The notes under the pieces: model-generated | What the model saw: the letters and a program-made list of their open reading frames with translations, nothing else | Databases searched by the model: none | What the model was told of the DNA's origin: nothing | NCBI RefSeq assembly: GCF_001642475.1 | Contig: NW_019174002.1 | Coordinates: 102,304 to 166,303 of the forward strand | DNA: 64,000 nt | Reading direction: 5' to 3' | From: Fonsecaea monophora | Lineage: Eukaryota; Ascomycota; Eurotiomycetes; Chaetothyriales; Herpotrichiellaceae | Shown: positions 32,098 through 42,929 of the stretch, one piece after another | Layout of the letters: the number at the start of each line of letters is the position of its first letter | Numbering within the stretch: position 1 is the stretch's first letter | Translations under genes and position numbers: made by a program

Positions 32098-32888
32098 TTG
32101 ATGAGCGAATCGGATGCCGTCTGTGCTGATCTCCATCCATCCACACAGAATAGCCAACTCATGAGATTCATTTCTGCTCGTGTATCAGAGGCGTGAGTCC
32201 GGACCTACACTCATCCATCGTTGGGAAAATATTGCTCTACTACGTTGAGCGTGAGCGGGATATTATGTCGACAACCGAACTTGACTGGATGAGCACGACC
32301 TTGTGATGCCTTTGAAGTCTCCTTTTAGGCCTGGCGAAGAAATGAGAGTTCGGTGCCATTGCCCCGAGCCGGTGGAAGATTCAGAGTTGCGAAAAGGGCA
32401 TCATGGGAACATGTCTTTGTTCCACCCCGCCAATTACACCCCCATAAACCACAGCAAGTGCTGAAGACCATCCCGGAGCTGTGCCAGTCGACCAGTGGGA
32501 AGCCCATCCAGATGAGGCGTCCCTTTTCCATCTCGGAAAAAATCCCGCGTCCCACCCGAGCTGCGTTCGGTCCTTTATTGCCCCGCACTTTCTCTCCCTC
32601 TTTCTTTTCTCCCTCAATCGTGTCGGTACTCCACATTCGAGTGGTTCGAGGACAGTCGATGGGTTACCCATGAGACAACTCCGCGTGTCCGGAGAGGAGA
32701 AACCCTCGGGATGACGGCAGCGAGTATTGGTCACGATGTGTACGTACATCTTGTGTTGCGAGAGGGCCAGATGCTCTGCGATTTGCAACTGATTTGAAGC
32801 CTCCCCGATAACTATCTCGCCTCCAACTTCACCTAGGACCTCAAACCCATTCACTTGTCGAGGCACAGGAAACGTCCAGAAAAAAAAA
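32098..32888. other. Intergenic upstream of the SDR gene
   Basis: No gene seen. A CT-rich patch lies at about 32590-32625 and an A-run (nine A) abuts the SDR start codon. Open frames on the minus strand here are not coding-like. Confidence 0.6.
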
Positions 32889-33765
32889 ATGGCCAAGCGG
32901 ACAGCAATTGTGACGGGCTCATCCCGTGGGATGTAGGTGTACCACCAAGCCGCCCAAACATTTGGGTGTCACTCACTAACCTTACTCTTCCTTCCCCAGC
33001 GGCGAAGCGATCGTTCGACGACTCGCGGCAGAGGGCTATGCGGTCTGCGTCAATGACGTCTCAGCCAATAAGTCCGGCATCGACAAACTCGTGTCCGAGC
33101 TCAACTCCAAACACGGCTCCGGTGCTGCCATTGGTGTGGTCGCCGACGTAACCTCCTCGTCGGAAGTGCAGTCGATGATAAAAGAGTCGGTAGAGAAACT
33201 CGGTCCCCTGACAGTCATGGTCGCGAACGCCGGCATCGCGCAGGTCGCGCCAGCACTGGATATCTCGGACGCAGACGTCCGCCGAATGTTCGACGTGAAC
33301 TTTATGGGGGTGTGGCTGTGCTATACGCATGCGGCCAGGCAGATGATCTCGCAGGGGCCGGTCCCCGAGGGCAGCAGTGGGTACAAGATCCTGGGTGCGG
33401 CGAGCATCGTCGCCTTCAAGCCGTTCCCGCTCCTGTCGCACTACAGCGCGTCAAAATGGGCGGTGAGGGGCCTCACACAAGTGTTTGCGATGGAGATGGC
33501 CAAACACAAGATCAACGTCAACGCTTACGCGCCGGGCATTGTCGGGACGGCCATGTGGGATCTTATCGACGAGAAGCTAGGCGAGATCGAGGGGAGACAG
33601 AAGGGCGAATCGGTCAAGAAGTACAGCTCGGATCTGACGGCGTTGGGCCGCGTCAGCGTCCCAGAGGACGTCGGGAACGTCGTCGGTGGGTTCATGTGCT
33701 CCAAAGACGCAGAATTTGTCACGGGTCAGACCATTGTCATTGACGGCGGTATCGTGTTCACTTGA
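32889..33765 (+). CDS. Classical short-chain dehydrogenase/reductase (acetoin/diacetyl reductase-like)
   Basis: Exons 32889-32932 and 33000-33765 (67-bp intron GTAGGT...CCCAG with a CTAAC branch) give 269 residues. The splice joins TGSSRG to IGEAIV, completing the TGxxxGIG cofactor loop. VADVTS, VANAGIAQ, the active-site YSASK preceded by the catalytic-Ser strand (ILGAASIVAF), and YAPGIVGTAMWD follow in the usual order; the C-terminus ends IVIDGGIVFT. All residues of a classical SDR are present, so it should be an active NAD(P)H-dependent oxidoreductase. The best guess is a diacetyl/acetoin or related carbonyl reductase, but the substrate cannot be read from sequence. Confidence 0.92.
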
Positions 33766-34166
33766 AGCTTGTGCTTGAGCTTGAGCTGCACAACGACCAG
33801 GCATTGAAAGCTTTGCGGGTATTCGGTATCTTTGTATGTATACCCACTGCCTCGCCACTGTTGGTGTGGTGTTTTCAGAAAGAAAAGTGAAAGATAAAAT
33901 CCCAGCCAACACAATGAGAACAAAAACGGACCTGTTCCTCGCTTCAGCGACCTGACCTGTTTCCCCATGATGATCATTACCCATGTCCATATTGCAACAT
34001 GCATCCCATCCACCTTGTCTGTCTATCTCCCGTCAAAATGAACTCACAAACACCGCTCCATGCCGCCTCACTTTCCCATTCCTATTCCCCTTTCCCTCTC
34101 GCTTTCCCTGTCCTTATCCATGCCTGCCACGGACACAGACACGAACAGGAAGGCAGACAGGCAAGC
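33766..34166. other. Convergent gap between SDR and mini-protein genes
   Basis: 3' regions only; a CT-rich stretch lies at about 34075-34120. No gene seen. Confidence 0.6.
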
Positions 34167-34601
34167 CTATCCAGGATGCCCCGTACCCTGCTTCGGCGGA
34201 TACACTTGCCCGGCAACCTCGACCGTGGGTTTACAGGTGCACCAGGCACCCTTGGGTATCGAGTCCATGACGCTGGGGATGTGTCTTCCGCAACCCCACC
34301 AGGTTGTCTTCTCTGCTCAAGGCGTCAGTACGGGTGAAAGAGAGGTTCGGGGCGGAGCGGCAGCAGGGCGCAAAGGAGATAGATATTGGTTTGACACAGA
34401 GCCCAACACAAGGGCGGTCAATGGAGGACAGGGAAGAGGGGGGGTGTCTTGGATCTATGTAGGGGAAGGAGGAAAAAGAGGAGGGAAGAGAAGGGGTGCG
34501 TTCCACAGAGATGAGGCCATGAGAGGGTGATGGTGGATAGAACGGGCGGAAAGGTGACTTGGTGACTTACGACAAGTAGGACACGTTCTCTGCATGCACA
34601 T
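34167..34601 (-). CDS. 58-residue Cys/His mini-protein, two exons
   Basis: Exons 34601-34571 and 34312-34167, 258-bp intron with a perfect GTAAGT donor, TACTGAC branch and GAGCAG acceptor (phase 1), 59 codons including the stop. The spliced protein starts MCMQRTCPTC, then KTTWWGCGRHIPSVMDSI, then WCTCKPTVEV and ends in YPPKQG...HPG. From memory this pattern (CxxC, WGCGxHxPSVMD, CxC, YPP) is a small conserved fungal protein family; the cysteines and His could form a zinc site. Function unknown. Neither exon alone is long enough to be noticed as an ORF, so it is easily missed. The upstream minus strand is strongly pyrimidine-rich, as in leaders of well-expressed small genes. Confidence 0.82.
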
Positions 34602-36180
34602 CTTTGTCAGTGTATCTCGTCGTCGTCTCCTACTCAGATATGTATGTATTTGTTTGCTTTCCCTCGGCTTCCTTGGTAGACGCTGATGAATCTTCCTTTG
34701 TCGTTTACTTGTCGACGTTGCTTGCGGGTCTCGAGTATCGACTGAGTTGAAGATCTTCTAGGTTCGGCACGCCGCAAGGGGGGGAGGAAAGCGTGACAGA
34801 TATATAATATGATGATGATGACGAACCGAACTAGAACATATGTATCTGTCCGGCCGGGGACCAAACAAGCAAATTGAACGGACGGACACCACTCTACATA
34901 CTCACTAGGTCGTACTATCTCGTTGTTTCAAATACATATGTCCGGAAGATCAACCCACGGATGGCACCAGAGAAAAATCAAAAAAAACCACTAAAAAACT
35001 AATCTGCAATACCCAGCATTCCCTTCCCCCCCCTGAACCAGTCATTTCTTCCGTTCGGGGGAGGTTTTATTCTGGCCCCTCCTTTATGCCCTAGACTTCC
35101 CTTGCTGTGTAATTGTCATCGGGGACCTGCTTTCTCAGCAAAGGAAGGCCGGTCGCCCCCCTGTGGCCAGAGGGGAGGGGAGGCGAAAGAGGGATGGGAC
35201 GGAATGGGGGTTGGAAAGGTCAAAGAAGCACAGCCCACGGAAGGTCGAGGCAAAACAATAACAAACCGAAAAAATAACAAAAACAAAAACCGATTACTCA
35301 ATATCAATCAGTATTCAAGACGGGCCGAGCTTGGGAGAGCGCTGAGAGAGAGAGAGACAAGAGAGCAACCACCACCACCACCACACCACGGAATGCATTT
35401 CCCTTGCGTCCCCTTCACGCCCCCTTGCATTGAGGAAGTCAAAATCCCTTCACCCTCCTCCACCCACGTACCTACCCACGGCTTCCCTTTCCTTTGGGTC
35501 CTTTGGGGGCTTGGAAGGGGAGGATCCGACATTTTTTTTACAGTTCGAACGAGGGCCGACATCCCCGAACGGACAAGGTGCTGATTCGTCGACGTCACCA
35601 TCCGCCCATTTCGAGGGTTACCGAGAACCATTGCTCTCGGACAAGTCTTGGCCCGGCGCGGCCTTGGGGGGGAGGGCAACAGGAGGGACTTGGGAGACCC
35701 CACTAAAAAGAGGGAACCGGCGGTATGGTTTGGGAAATGCAAAAAAAGGGTAGACCCCGAGGTCGCCGAGGGGGAGGGGGGGTGGGCGGTGGTTGGTGGG
35801 TCGAATGAAGCGATTCCCAAGAACAAACAATTCTGCACTATTCAAAAAAGAGAGAGAAAGGTCCAAGGGGGAAAATGGGAAACAATAGTCGAGATATACT
35901 TCTACATAAGCGAGTCCCACGACTCGTGGCGCATTAGAGCACCGATCCGTCGGGGTCATGTAGTCATCGTGGGTATCGTAAACAGCAATCAGATGCGCTC
36001 AAACCATGCAGATCCTCCACGACAACTCGTATATCTTCGGAGGACATGTCGACTTGTGCCGTTGTGACCCTGCGTGGTGGTGTCCACGCAGCCCATGTCT
36101 CCCACTCTGGTGGCCGTCTTCTGCTGCGCCTTGAACGCCGTGCGTGCCTGTTGAGCTGAACACCGACTGGGGACTCGGGG
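34602..36180. other. Upstream region of the mini-protein, strand-asymmetric purine tracts
   Basis: No gene accepted in 1.6 kb. Long purine-rich runs on the + strand (pyrimidine-rich on minus) lie at about 35100-35260, 35340-35375 and 35645-35890, with poly-A patches at 34975-35000 and a CCA repeat near 35368. They probably form promoter and 5' leader of the minus-strand mini-gene. Confidence 0.5.
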
Positions 36181-36720
36181 TTACGAATGCCAACTCAAAC
36201 CGAACCAGAAAAGCGCGACTGCCGTAATAAGAATCGTCGACCATTGCGTCTTCTCACCTCCACTGACGCTCTGATTCGAGTAGACGCATGCCCATCCAGA
36301 AAATATCCCCCCACTGCTGCCACAGCTCAGGGGCCGCAGAGGTGGTTCCGAGACTCCATTGAACTGACACTTCTGTGTTGACCAGTCGGCCGAGTCCAAC
36401 CAAAGCACCCAGCCAGCGGGACAACACGTTGCCCACGCCGAGCTGTCGCTGTTCTGTTGCAGAATGAAGCAAAAGTTTTGAGGGCAAAGCGAGTTTGTGG
36501 ATGGGTCAGGGCAGGACGCTTGTCGCGCAGCGATTGCACCTGTCCCACTTTCTGTGCCGAGGATATTGATCTGAGATGTTGATGCGGATATGTTGAGGTA
36601 CTGAACTGAGGCTGCGGAATCCGCCGGATGTCCGTCGAGGCTGTGGACGATGGGGTTTGTCCACACTGCCAACGGGGATAAGAAAAGGGCTATCTGGATT
36701 GTAGACAGAAATCCGACCAT
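36181..36720 (-). CDS. Small secreted 8-cysteine protein, probably GPI-anchored
   Basis: A single-exon 179-residue protein. Residues 1-21 (MVGFLSTIQIALFLSPLAVW then TN) form a signal peptide. Eight cysteines lie at 70, 79, 84, 99, 100, 118, 133 and 145, an even number including a CC pair, as in disulfide-rich secreted fungal proteins. Two N-glycosylation sequons are visible (NIS at 43, NQS at 149). The C-terminus after a small Ser/Gly spacer is hydrophobic (TILITAVALFWFGLSW), fitting a GPI-attachment signal. The mature protein would sit at the cell surface or wall. No family is recognised; an effector-like or wall role is only a guess. Confidence 0.75.
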   Translation of the reverse strand: MVGFLSTIQIALFLSPLAVWTNPIVHSLDGHPADSAASVQYLNISASTSQINILGTESGTGAIAARQASCPDPSTNSLCPQNFCFILQQNSDSSAWATCCPAGWVLWLDSADWSTQKCQFNGVSEPPLRPLSCGSSGGIFSGWACVYSNQSVSGGEKTQWSTILITAVALFWFGLSWHS

Positions 36721-36961
36721 TGCGACGTTGAAGTGATGCCTTTGGCGATAATGCGCAGTCTAGAGAGAGGCATTGACCTGATATCCCCATGGGTTGGGAT
36801 GGTCTGATGCGAGAAATAGTCAAAGTCGGCGGCTGGGATGCGCACGGATGCGGTATCGGGGCGCGGGTGCTGACTAAGACATCAAGGTTCGCTTCGTGCC
36901 ACAGACGTGATCGGATTGGTTCGTTAAACTCTCAGCCTTGACCAAAAGAAAGCCTTGCGCC

Positions 36962-39442
36962 TCACATGAGCCTTGCCTGGATCTGCCGGACATCGGGTGA
37001 TACAGCCTCTGCAGACTTCAGTGTGAGCACCGCTGCTTCTTGTGCGATAGGCAGCATCTCCTCGAGCGTGCGACCCTTCGCGAGGCCTGCGACGATAACA
37101 CCCAACATTGTGTCACCAATGCCATTGACAGAGACTATTTCGTCCTGTTCGACTTCAATAAACGGCGGGATCAACCGCATGTACAAGCCGCCGATCGCAG
37201 AGTCGTGAGACAAATTTCTCGACAGCACATATGGGGCGCTCTCTGGCATCGTGAGTCTTGGATCACCGGGTCTCAGCAGGCAAGCCAAGAGACACCCTTT
37301 ATGCCCAAGCTTTGTCACCAGGTTTGGGATGAATGGGAGAAGCTGGATGCACTGTTGGGGGACTCCACGTTCGACCAAGTCAAGGCCTGCAACAGAAATC
37401 AATCGATCCCGGGAACCCGAGCCAGCGAGGCCGAGGCTGTCGATAGTGTTCCACCACTGCTCCGATTCGAACATCAGCGCATTTCTGGCCGCGTTGTAAA
37501 TTGCTGTTAACTCGAGTCTGTTGGGAGAGGCGAGGCTAACAACGTGATCTGGTACGACGTTAGCGCTGACAATGGCAGAGTTGTCCTTGTCGAAAAGACG
37601 AGCAGCTTTGGCGATGGAGACGGGCTCAAATGCAACCAGGGCTTGGTGGGCTTTCGCAGCCGTCAAGATGGATGAGAGAATGGCGGGAGACCAGTTTGCG
37701 TCGACAACCACCCACTTTGGCTTGCTTTCGCCCATTTTCGCCATCCAGTACTCTGCCGATTCGAGTTCTGGGCGACCAAATATTGACATATCTGCCATGG
37801 CAAGTACGAGATCTTTGTTTGTGTCGTTGACAGCGACGTATTGTGCTGTTCGTGCGCCGTCGTTGGTGGAAACACGTCGGATTGCCGTAGTCCCCAGACC
37901 GCACTTCTCAACGTGGTCGAGAAGGGACACTCCAGCAAGGTCGTCTGCCACAACACTCGCTAGTGTGACTTTTGCACCCGCTAGATGAGCAGCCATGGCA
38001 ACATTACGGCCGACCCCACCCGGCGACTGAGAGATGGCGGACGGATTTGATGTGTGAAGCGTTGGAGTGTTGGAATCTGGTGTGATTTGCAGTGGTTGAT
38101 GATCACATATTGTATCACTTGCGAGGGATCCAGCAACCAGTATATCCACTGGCTGAAAGGACTGTTGAACGGTGGCATGTGCGGGATCTGCTGGGCCGTC
38201 CGCGCCTCTTTGAGGGCTCTTTATAGATTTGGCGAAACTCCTACTGCCGATGACCTCGCTGGCATCCTCTCTAGATCGTGTCAGCAAGTGCCTCGTCTAT
38301 CCTATCAAAGGTCTAACTTGGCTCACCGCTGAGGCGCAGCTCCGCCCCGTCGCTCGAGCTTCGCCAGTTCGACGGCGACTTTGGTTCCGCGGATGACGTT
38401 CGCCTCAATCAAAGCCTCATTTGCCCGTACACTCCCGCCCTTACTCAACTCTCGGATCCGCTTCAAGATGTAGGGGGTGTTGGCACTTCCGCCAATGCCC
38501 TTCTCTTCAGCTTCAGTGACCGCTGCTGCAACAATTGAGTCAATCTCTTCCTTTGCCATTGCAGATTCCTCTGGGACAGGATTGGCGAAGAGCAATCCTG
38601 AGTGAAGAGGAAACCCCTGTTGTGCGTAGATGATCGCCGCGGCGTCCGCCTCATCTTGAATGGTCTTTGGACTTTTGACGCCGCTGTCGCGGGAGAAGAA
38701 GGCAGGGAAGTCGACGTCTCCTTGCCGGCCATCTGCAAAGGTGCCCACACCCACTCCTTGGGTCTCCAGGTATTCCAACGTCCGGGGGATATCGAGGAAG
38801 CTCTTGCAGCCGCTTGAGATGACTGCTACGGGCGTTCGCCCAAGTTCCGTCAGATCTGCAGAAATGTCCAGAGTATTCTCTCCTCCACGATGGACACCAC
38901 CAAGACCGCCTGTGGCGAAGACTTTGATGCCCGCCAAATGGGCAAGAATCATCGTCCCAGCGATGGTTGTCCCTCCATTGAGCTTTTGACCACGAAGACC
39001 CAGTCCTCCGATGAAGCCCAAGTCTCGTCTTGATATCTTCCATGTGTTCTTGTCACCAGCAGTCGAGACAAGTTGTATCAGCTCTTCAGCACCCATGCCA
39101 ACACAGGCTTTGCCTTCGAGGATGCCGATGGTTGCGGGCACGCCGCCATTGACTCGGACGAGGGATTCCAGGTGGGAGGACAGAGCAACGTTTTCAGGGT
39201 AGGGGAACCCTGGTGAGGTGTGAGCCTTGAACTACCTGTATTAGGCTGTATGCTGTACCATGTGTGTAGATTGTAGTCTCCAGCGCAACGACCGGTTTGC
39301 CCGTTGCAAGGGCATCCTGCACTTCTTCAGAGATGCGGAAGAACTTATCTCGACCAGCAGAACTCTTGCGTGTTTGGTAGCTGAGCCGCAGCAGCTGCCG
39401 ATAGGGAGAGCTTAGCAGCTGCGATCTCCTGTACAAAGCCAT
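36962..39442 (-). CDS. Bifunctional pseudouridine-5'-phosphate glycosidase / PfkB-type (pseudouridine) kinase
   Basis: Exons 39442-39259, 39209-38327 and 38270-36962 (introns 49 and 56 bp, phases 1 and 2) give 791 residues. Residues about 1-30 are Arg/Ser/Leu-rich with no acidic residue, like a mitochondrial presequence. Residues about 40-355 are PsuG (indigoidine synthase A family): VVALETTIYTHG, KISRRDLG, GGTTIAGTM, ISSGCKSFLDI and TLEYLETQGVG. Residues about 385-790 are a PfkB kinase: SPGGVGRNVAMAAHLAG and NGIGDTMLGVIVAGL with the catalytic Asp. Together they would phosphorylate pseudouridine and split the product into uracil and ribose 5-phosphate, salvaging modified RNA breakdown products. 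The fused order PsuG-kinase is known in fungi. Each splice restores an uninterrupted family alignment. Confidence 0.9.
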
Positions 39443-39730
39443 TACTTGGAGACGACAACTTCAGCGACTTGGAATTGAGTCAACCACACAAATTCGCACC
39501 TCCAGGCCCGCCCGCACAGACACTCAGCCTTGTCTTCTGTGATTGGCTTGATGGAAGACGCAAGGCTGAAAGGATTTACCGAACCCATACGTCATGTTAG
39601 ACATATCACTGGGATAGACCAGCCAAGTTTTAAGAACGTCAATCACCGGATTTCCAACTCGATCTTTCGATTCTCTTCTTCTCATCTCTTCCTCTTGTAG
39701 TCACTATCATACTGTGTACCCCCAAGCAAC
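39443..39730. promoter_or_regulatory. Bidirectional promoter between PsuG-PfkB and dienelactone-like genes
   Basis: 288 bp between divergent start codons. CT-rich sequence at about 39655-39705 precedes the + strand ATG. Compact shared control is likely, but co-regulation is only inferred from spacing. Confidence 0.6.
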
Positions 39731-41067
39731 ATGGTGCGTGTAGAAATTGGCGGCAGGCCCATCATTGATGTTGACACCCGTCCGGGAGATGTCGGGCGCC
39801 TCAAGCAACAGATCCGGCAGAGGATTCGTGGAGGTGGTCGGAGTGTCCATCTGAGCTGGACGACAACCACTCCTCGGCTTGTCCTGACAAGTGACACTGA
39901 AGATTTTGATCCGACGATCATATCGTACTTCCAGGAGGAAGGCTTTCAGTTGAGCTATCTCCAATATACGGGAGACAAGGCGTCTTATATGGCACAGCTG
40001 CAACACTTACAAGACCCCTTGGAGCTGGGGGAGCGCTACGCCATCGTAGGTGAGTGAGCTACAGAACATAGCGTAGGCTCGAGACAGCCATCGACTCCGA
40101 TCCTGTGTCAAGCCGCTCTCGGTCACGACTCTCCCCGAAGATTCAACAATCATTCACTTTCCAAAGGATCTGACGGTGTTTTTTCTTTCCAGCGTACGGC
40201 GACGCCGCAAGCCTGGTTCTGGAAGCCTGTATGAAACCCATGCCCAAGCTTGTTGCCGTAGTTGCCTACTACCCAGACCATGTCCCGAAGACCACAACCG
40301 GTTTCCCTCCGACCCTGAATGTGTTGATCCACTTGGCCGCTTCGCAGAGATGGGGCACCCGGTTCCCGTCGTACCGCTATGAGAATACCGAGCCCGGGTT
40401 CGCCGAACACGACCTGGACGAGTTCGACAAGATCGGTGCCTCGTTGGCCTGGTCCCGAACACTTGGTGTGCTTCGCTTGGCCTTCGACATCGAGGGACCA
40501 GACATCGAAACCATCTGGGAAGCTCACACGCGACTCGAGTTTGGGGAGAAGGATGCCGACAAGACCATGGCGACCATGGTGCCTCAGCCGTACGTGAACC
40601 ACGTGCCCACCATGACGGGCGGGATCGGACACGACCAGCTTCGCCGGTTCTACGACGAATTTTTCATGCCCAACAACCCGCCAGACATGCGGATCAGGCT
40701 GCTCAGCCGGACCGTGGGCGTCAACAGGGTGGTCGACGAGATGTTCGTATCCTTCACCCACACCACCGAGATCCCCTGGATGCTACCCGGCGTGCCGCCT
40801 ACGGACAAAAAAGTGGAAGTGGTGCTAGTAAGCGTGGTGGCCTTCCGTGGTGGCAGGCTGTTCCATGAGCACATCCACTGGGACCAGGCGAGCGTGCTCG
40901 TGCAGGTTGGACTGCTGGATCCGAAATACGTTCCCAAGACGTTCAAGACAGCCGAGGAAGGGCGGGAGGATGAGGTCGAGAGGCTGCCTGTTTGGGGAAG
41001 GGAGGCCGCGAGGAAGGTTCTGGATGAGGATAGTTCGCAGAGCAACGATCTGATTCCAGATTGGTGA
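39731..41067 (+). CDS. Dienelactone hydrolase-like / SnoaL-like two-part protein
   Basis: Exons 39731-40049 and 40193-41067 (143-bp intron GTGAGT...TTCCAG, phase 1) give 397 residues. The N-terminal half has the strand order of a dienelactone-hydrolase alpha/beta fold (RLVLTSDTEDFDP, YAIVAYGDAASLVLEAC, LVAVVAYYPDH), but the nucleophile elbow, normally G-x-C/S-x-G, reads AYGDAA here, so the usual Cys or Ser is absent. From about residue 215 the sequence resembles a SnoaL/NTF2-like cone (FYDEFFMPNNPPDMRIRLLSRTVG, FRGGRLFHEHIHWDQASVLVQVGLL). Fungal annotations often call such proteins carboxymethylenebutenolidase. With the elbow altered, ligand binding rather than hydrolysis is possible. Assignment of the N-terminal fold is tentative; the C-terminal one is firmer. 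Confidence 0.75.
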
Positions 41068-41330
41068 TGCATCTAAAGTCAATATCGGTATTTGAGCGAA
41101 TTCCGCGCAATGTATCTATCTGTGGGAGGTGATCCCAATCTTGGTGACGCGGGGAAGAGAATGGTGTTCGTTCAGTCGTTTGTCACATTTGGCCTTGCAC
41201 AAGCATGTATGTAGTCACAGATGTAATAGCAAAATTTTCCCCTTGACGGTGGCGCCATACCAGCAACGTCCCTCCCACCCCGTCAGACCAGAACGCCCTC
41301 ATAAGATGGAAACCACGGCTGCGTGGTCCA

Positions 41331-42044
41331 CTATAATTTTCCCCGATCAAGCCTCCTATGGAGGGCTTGAGCTTGCCCGTCCACCGGTCCCTCACTCAAC
41401 TTCAATTCCTCCCATATCTCCTTAAATCTGTGGAGATCGGTCCTGACAAAGTCCTCGACGTCCCTCCACACCCTCCTTCTGGCGCCGGTGGACTTGTCGA
41501 CGATCTCCAGCTCCGGCGATAGGCATTGGGTCTTGACATACTCCCTGCCCAGCCTCTGGCTCTCCTCAGGGTCCAGCATGTGTTCTAAATGCGGAATCTG
41601 CTGCCCTGACTCGATCTTCATGTGCTCCAACAGCTCGGCAAACAGTGCGCGCAGGGCAACGAGGAATTTGTCCCCCTCGAGTGGAACGTGGAAGAGCGCG
41701 AGAAGTTCGGAGCGAGCTCTTTCGTGGTCCGTCCGGTCGTGCTCGGCCATTTGCACGCCCTCGTCGCCGAGGTGCTCGATAAATGCGGGACGCATGACAA
41801 GATCCTCTGAGACGTCGTGCCGGACGAGGCGCCATGTCACCTCCCTCAGCAGCCGGGCGCGGTCCTGTGGTGCCTTGGCCCGGAGTAGGCGACCGGCGAA
41901 TTTGTTGATGTTGTTGTGGTCATGCTCGATGACCGTAGAGAAGGTTAGAGGAGGATCGTATGGGAGGTTGGGCGAATTGGCATCGTGGTGATGACTTGAA
42001 TCAGACGACGGGTGACCGCTATACGAAGGTGATGGAGCTGCCAT
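41331..42044 (-). CDS. Hemerythrin HHE-domain protein
   Basis: A single-exon 237-residue protein from the ATG at 42044 (MAAPSPSYSG). Conserved metal-ligand segments of the hemerythrin/HHE four-helix bundle appear in order: E-H-D-H at about 40-43, LVRHDVSEDLVMRP, VQMAEHDRTDHERARSELL and ELLEHMKIESGQQIPHLEHML, each contributing His or Glu for a di-iron or other cation site. A longer start at 42170 would add a Ser/Arg/Thr-rich, acid-free leader that could target mitochondria; both starts are possible. Roles in iron, oxygen or nitrosative stress are known for the fold, but none can be assigned here. Confidence 0.85.
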   Translation of the reverse strand: MAAPSPSYSGHPSSDSSHHHDANSPNLPYDPPLTFSTVIEHDHNNINKFAGRLLRAKAPQDRARLLREVTWRLVRHDVSEDLVMRPAFIEHLGDEGVQMAEHDRTDHERARSELLALFHVPLEGDKFLVALRALFAELLEHMKIESGQQIPHLEHMLDPEESQRLGREYVKTQCLSPELEIVDKSTGARRRVWRDVEDFVRTDLHRFKEIWEELKLSEGPVDGQAQALHRRLDRGKL

Positions 42045-42929
42045 GGTGGGAGACGGGACCTGAACTGTGCCTGTACGAGTGTGAAAGGGTGACAAAAGCT
42101 GCTGCACAATAACAGTCTTACAACTTTGACCTGAAGTTCTTATGGAAGGCCGCGGTGTCTTTCGAGACATGGGAAATCGGAGGAGCGAACGCCTTTAATA
42201 CCAGGGCCTTACCGGGACCCTAGGAGGGTCGATATGTGAAAGTACCGCAAGAGCCTCGTATAAGCCAACCCCACCAGAGTGCCATGAGCGTTTGATCGAC
42301 ATCGATGGACCATGTGTGCTGCACGATGGAGACAGTAGAGGAGAGAGAACGGACGGCCGAAGCAACCTTACAGTGGCGAAGCAGCCATGCACTGATTGTG
42401 CGAAAGCTTTCAAATCTCAAAGCGTCGCATAGCGATCATTGCAGCATGGAGCCCATCAGCCAAACGTCCCAATCAAGTGTCGAAATACGCATAAGAGGGG
42501 CAAAGCAAGGCAATGGCCTTGAATGTTGCCGACATTGCACTGGGGGACTTGATGAGGTGGGCGAATCAACAGGGAACAATGCTCGGAAAGACGCGAGCAA
42601 AAGTACAAACGATGAACATTGGGAAACACTAAGGCCCGAGAGGGAACGATCAAGTCTAGGCCGTTTCCGGGAGTCGGCGGGGACTGGGAACTCTGGGCAA
42701 GGCCCATTGCCACAACGAGTAGCTGGGCATTCGTATACCTAGCTACTTGTACCTAGCATGATTAATTGAACTTGTTTCAGGCCGGGAAGGCGTCCCAAAG
42801 AACCAAGATGCCAATAGTCAGCAACAAAACATAACTCAAGTGCAAAAACAACCCTTGAACTCGGGATCCCGTGCTGCGCTTCCCTTTACAAAGTCTGGCC
42901 TGTGGACTGCAGAAACCGCAACGGCTAAG
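42045..42929. other. Intergenic upstream of the HHE gene
   Basis: Holds the HHE promoter and leader. A TATACCTAGCTACTTGTACCTAG motif lies near 42735. No gene is accepted; the + strand frame at 42305-42742 is Arg/Ser-rich and not family-like. Confidence 0.5.

Noticed and set aside
35102..35584. 160-codon + strand frame
   Set aside because: Low-complexity translation of a purine-rich tract; no domain and wrong codon character.
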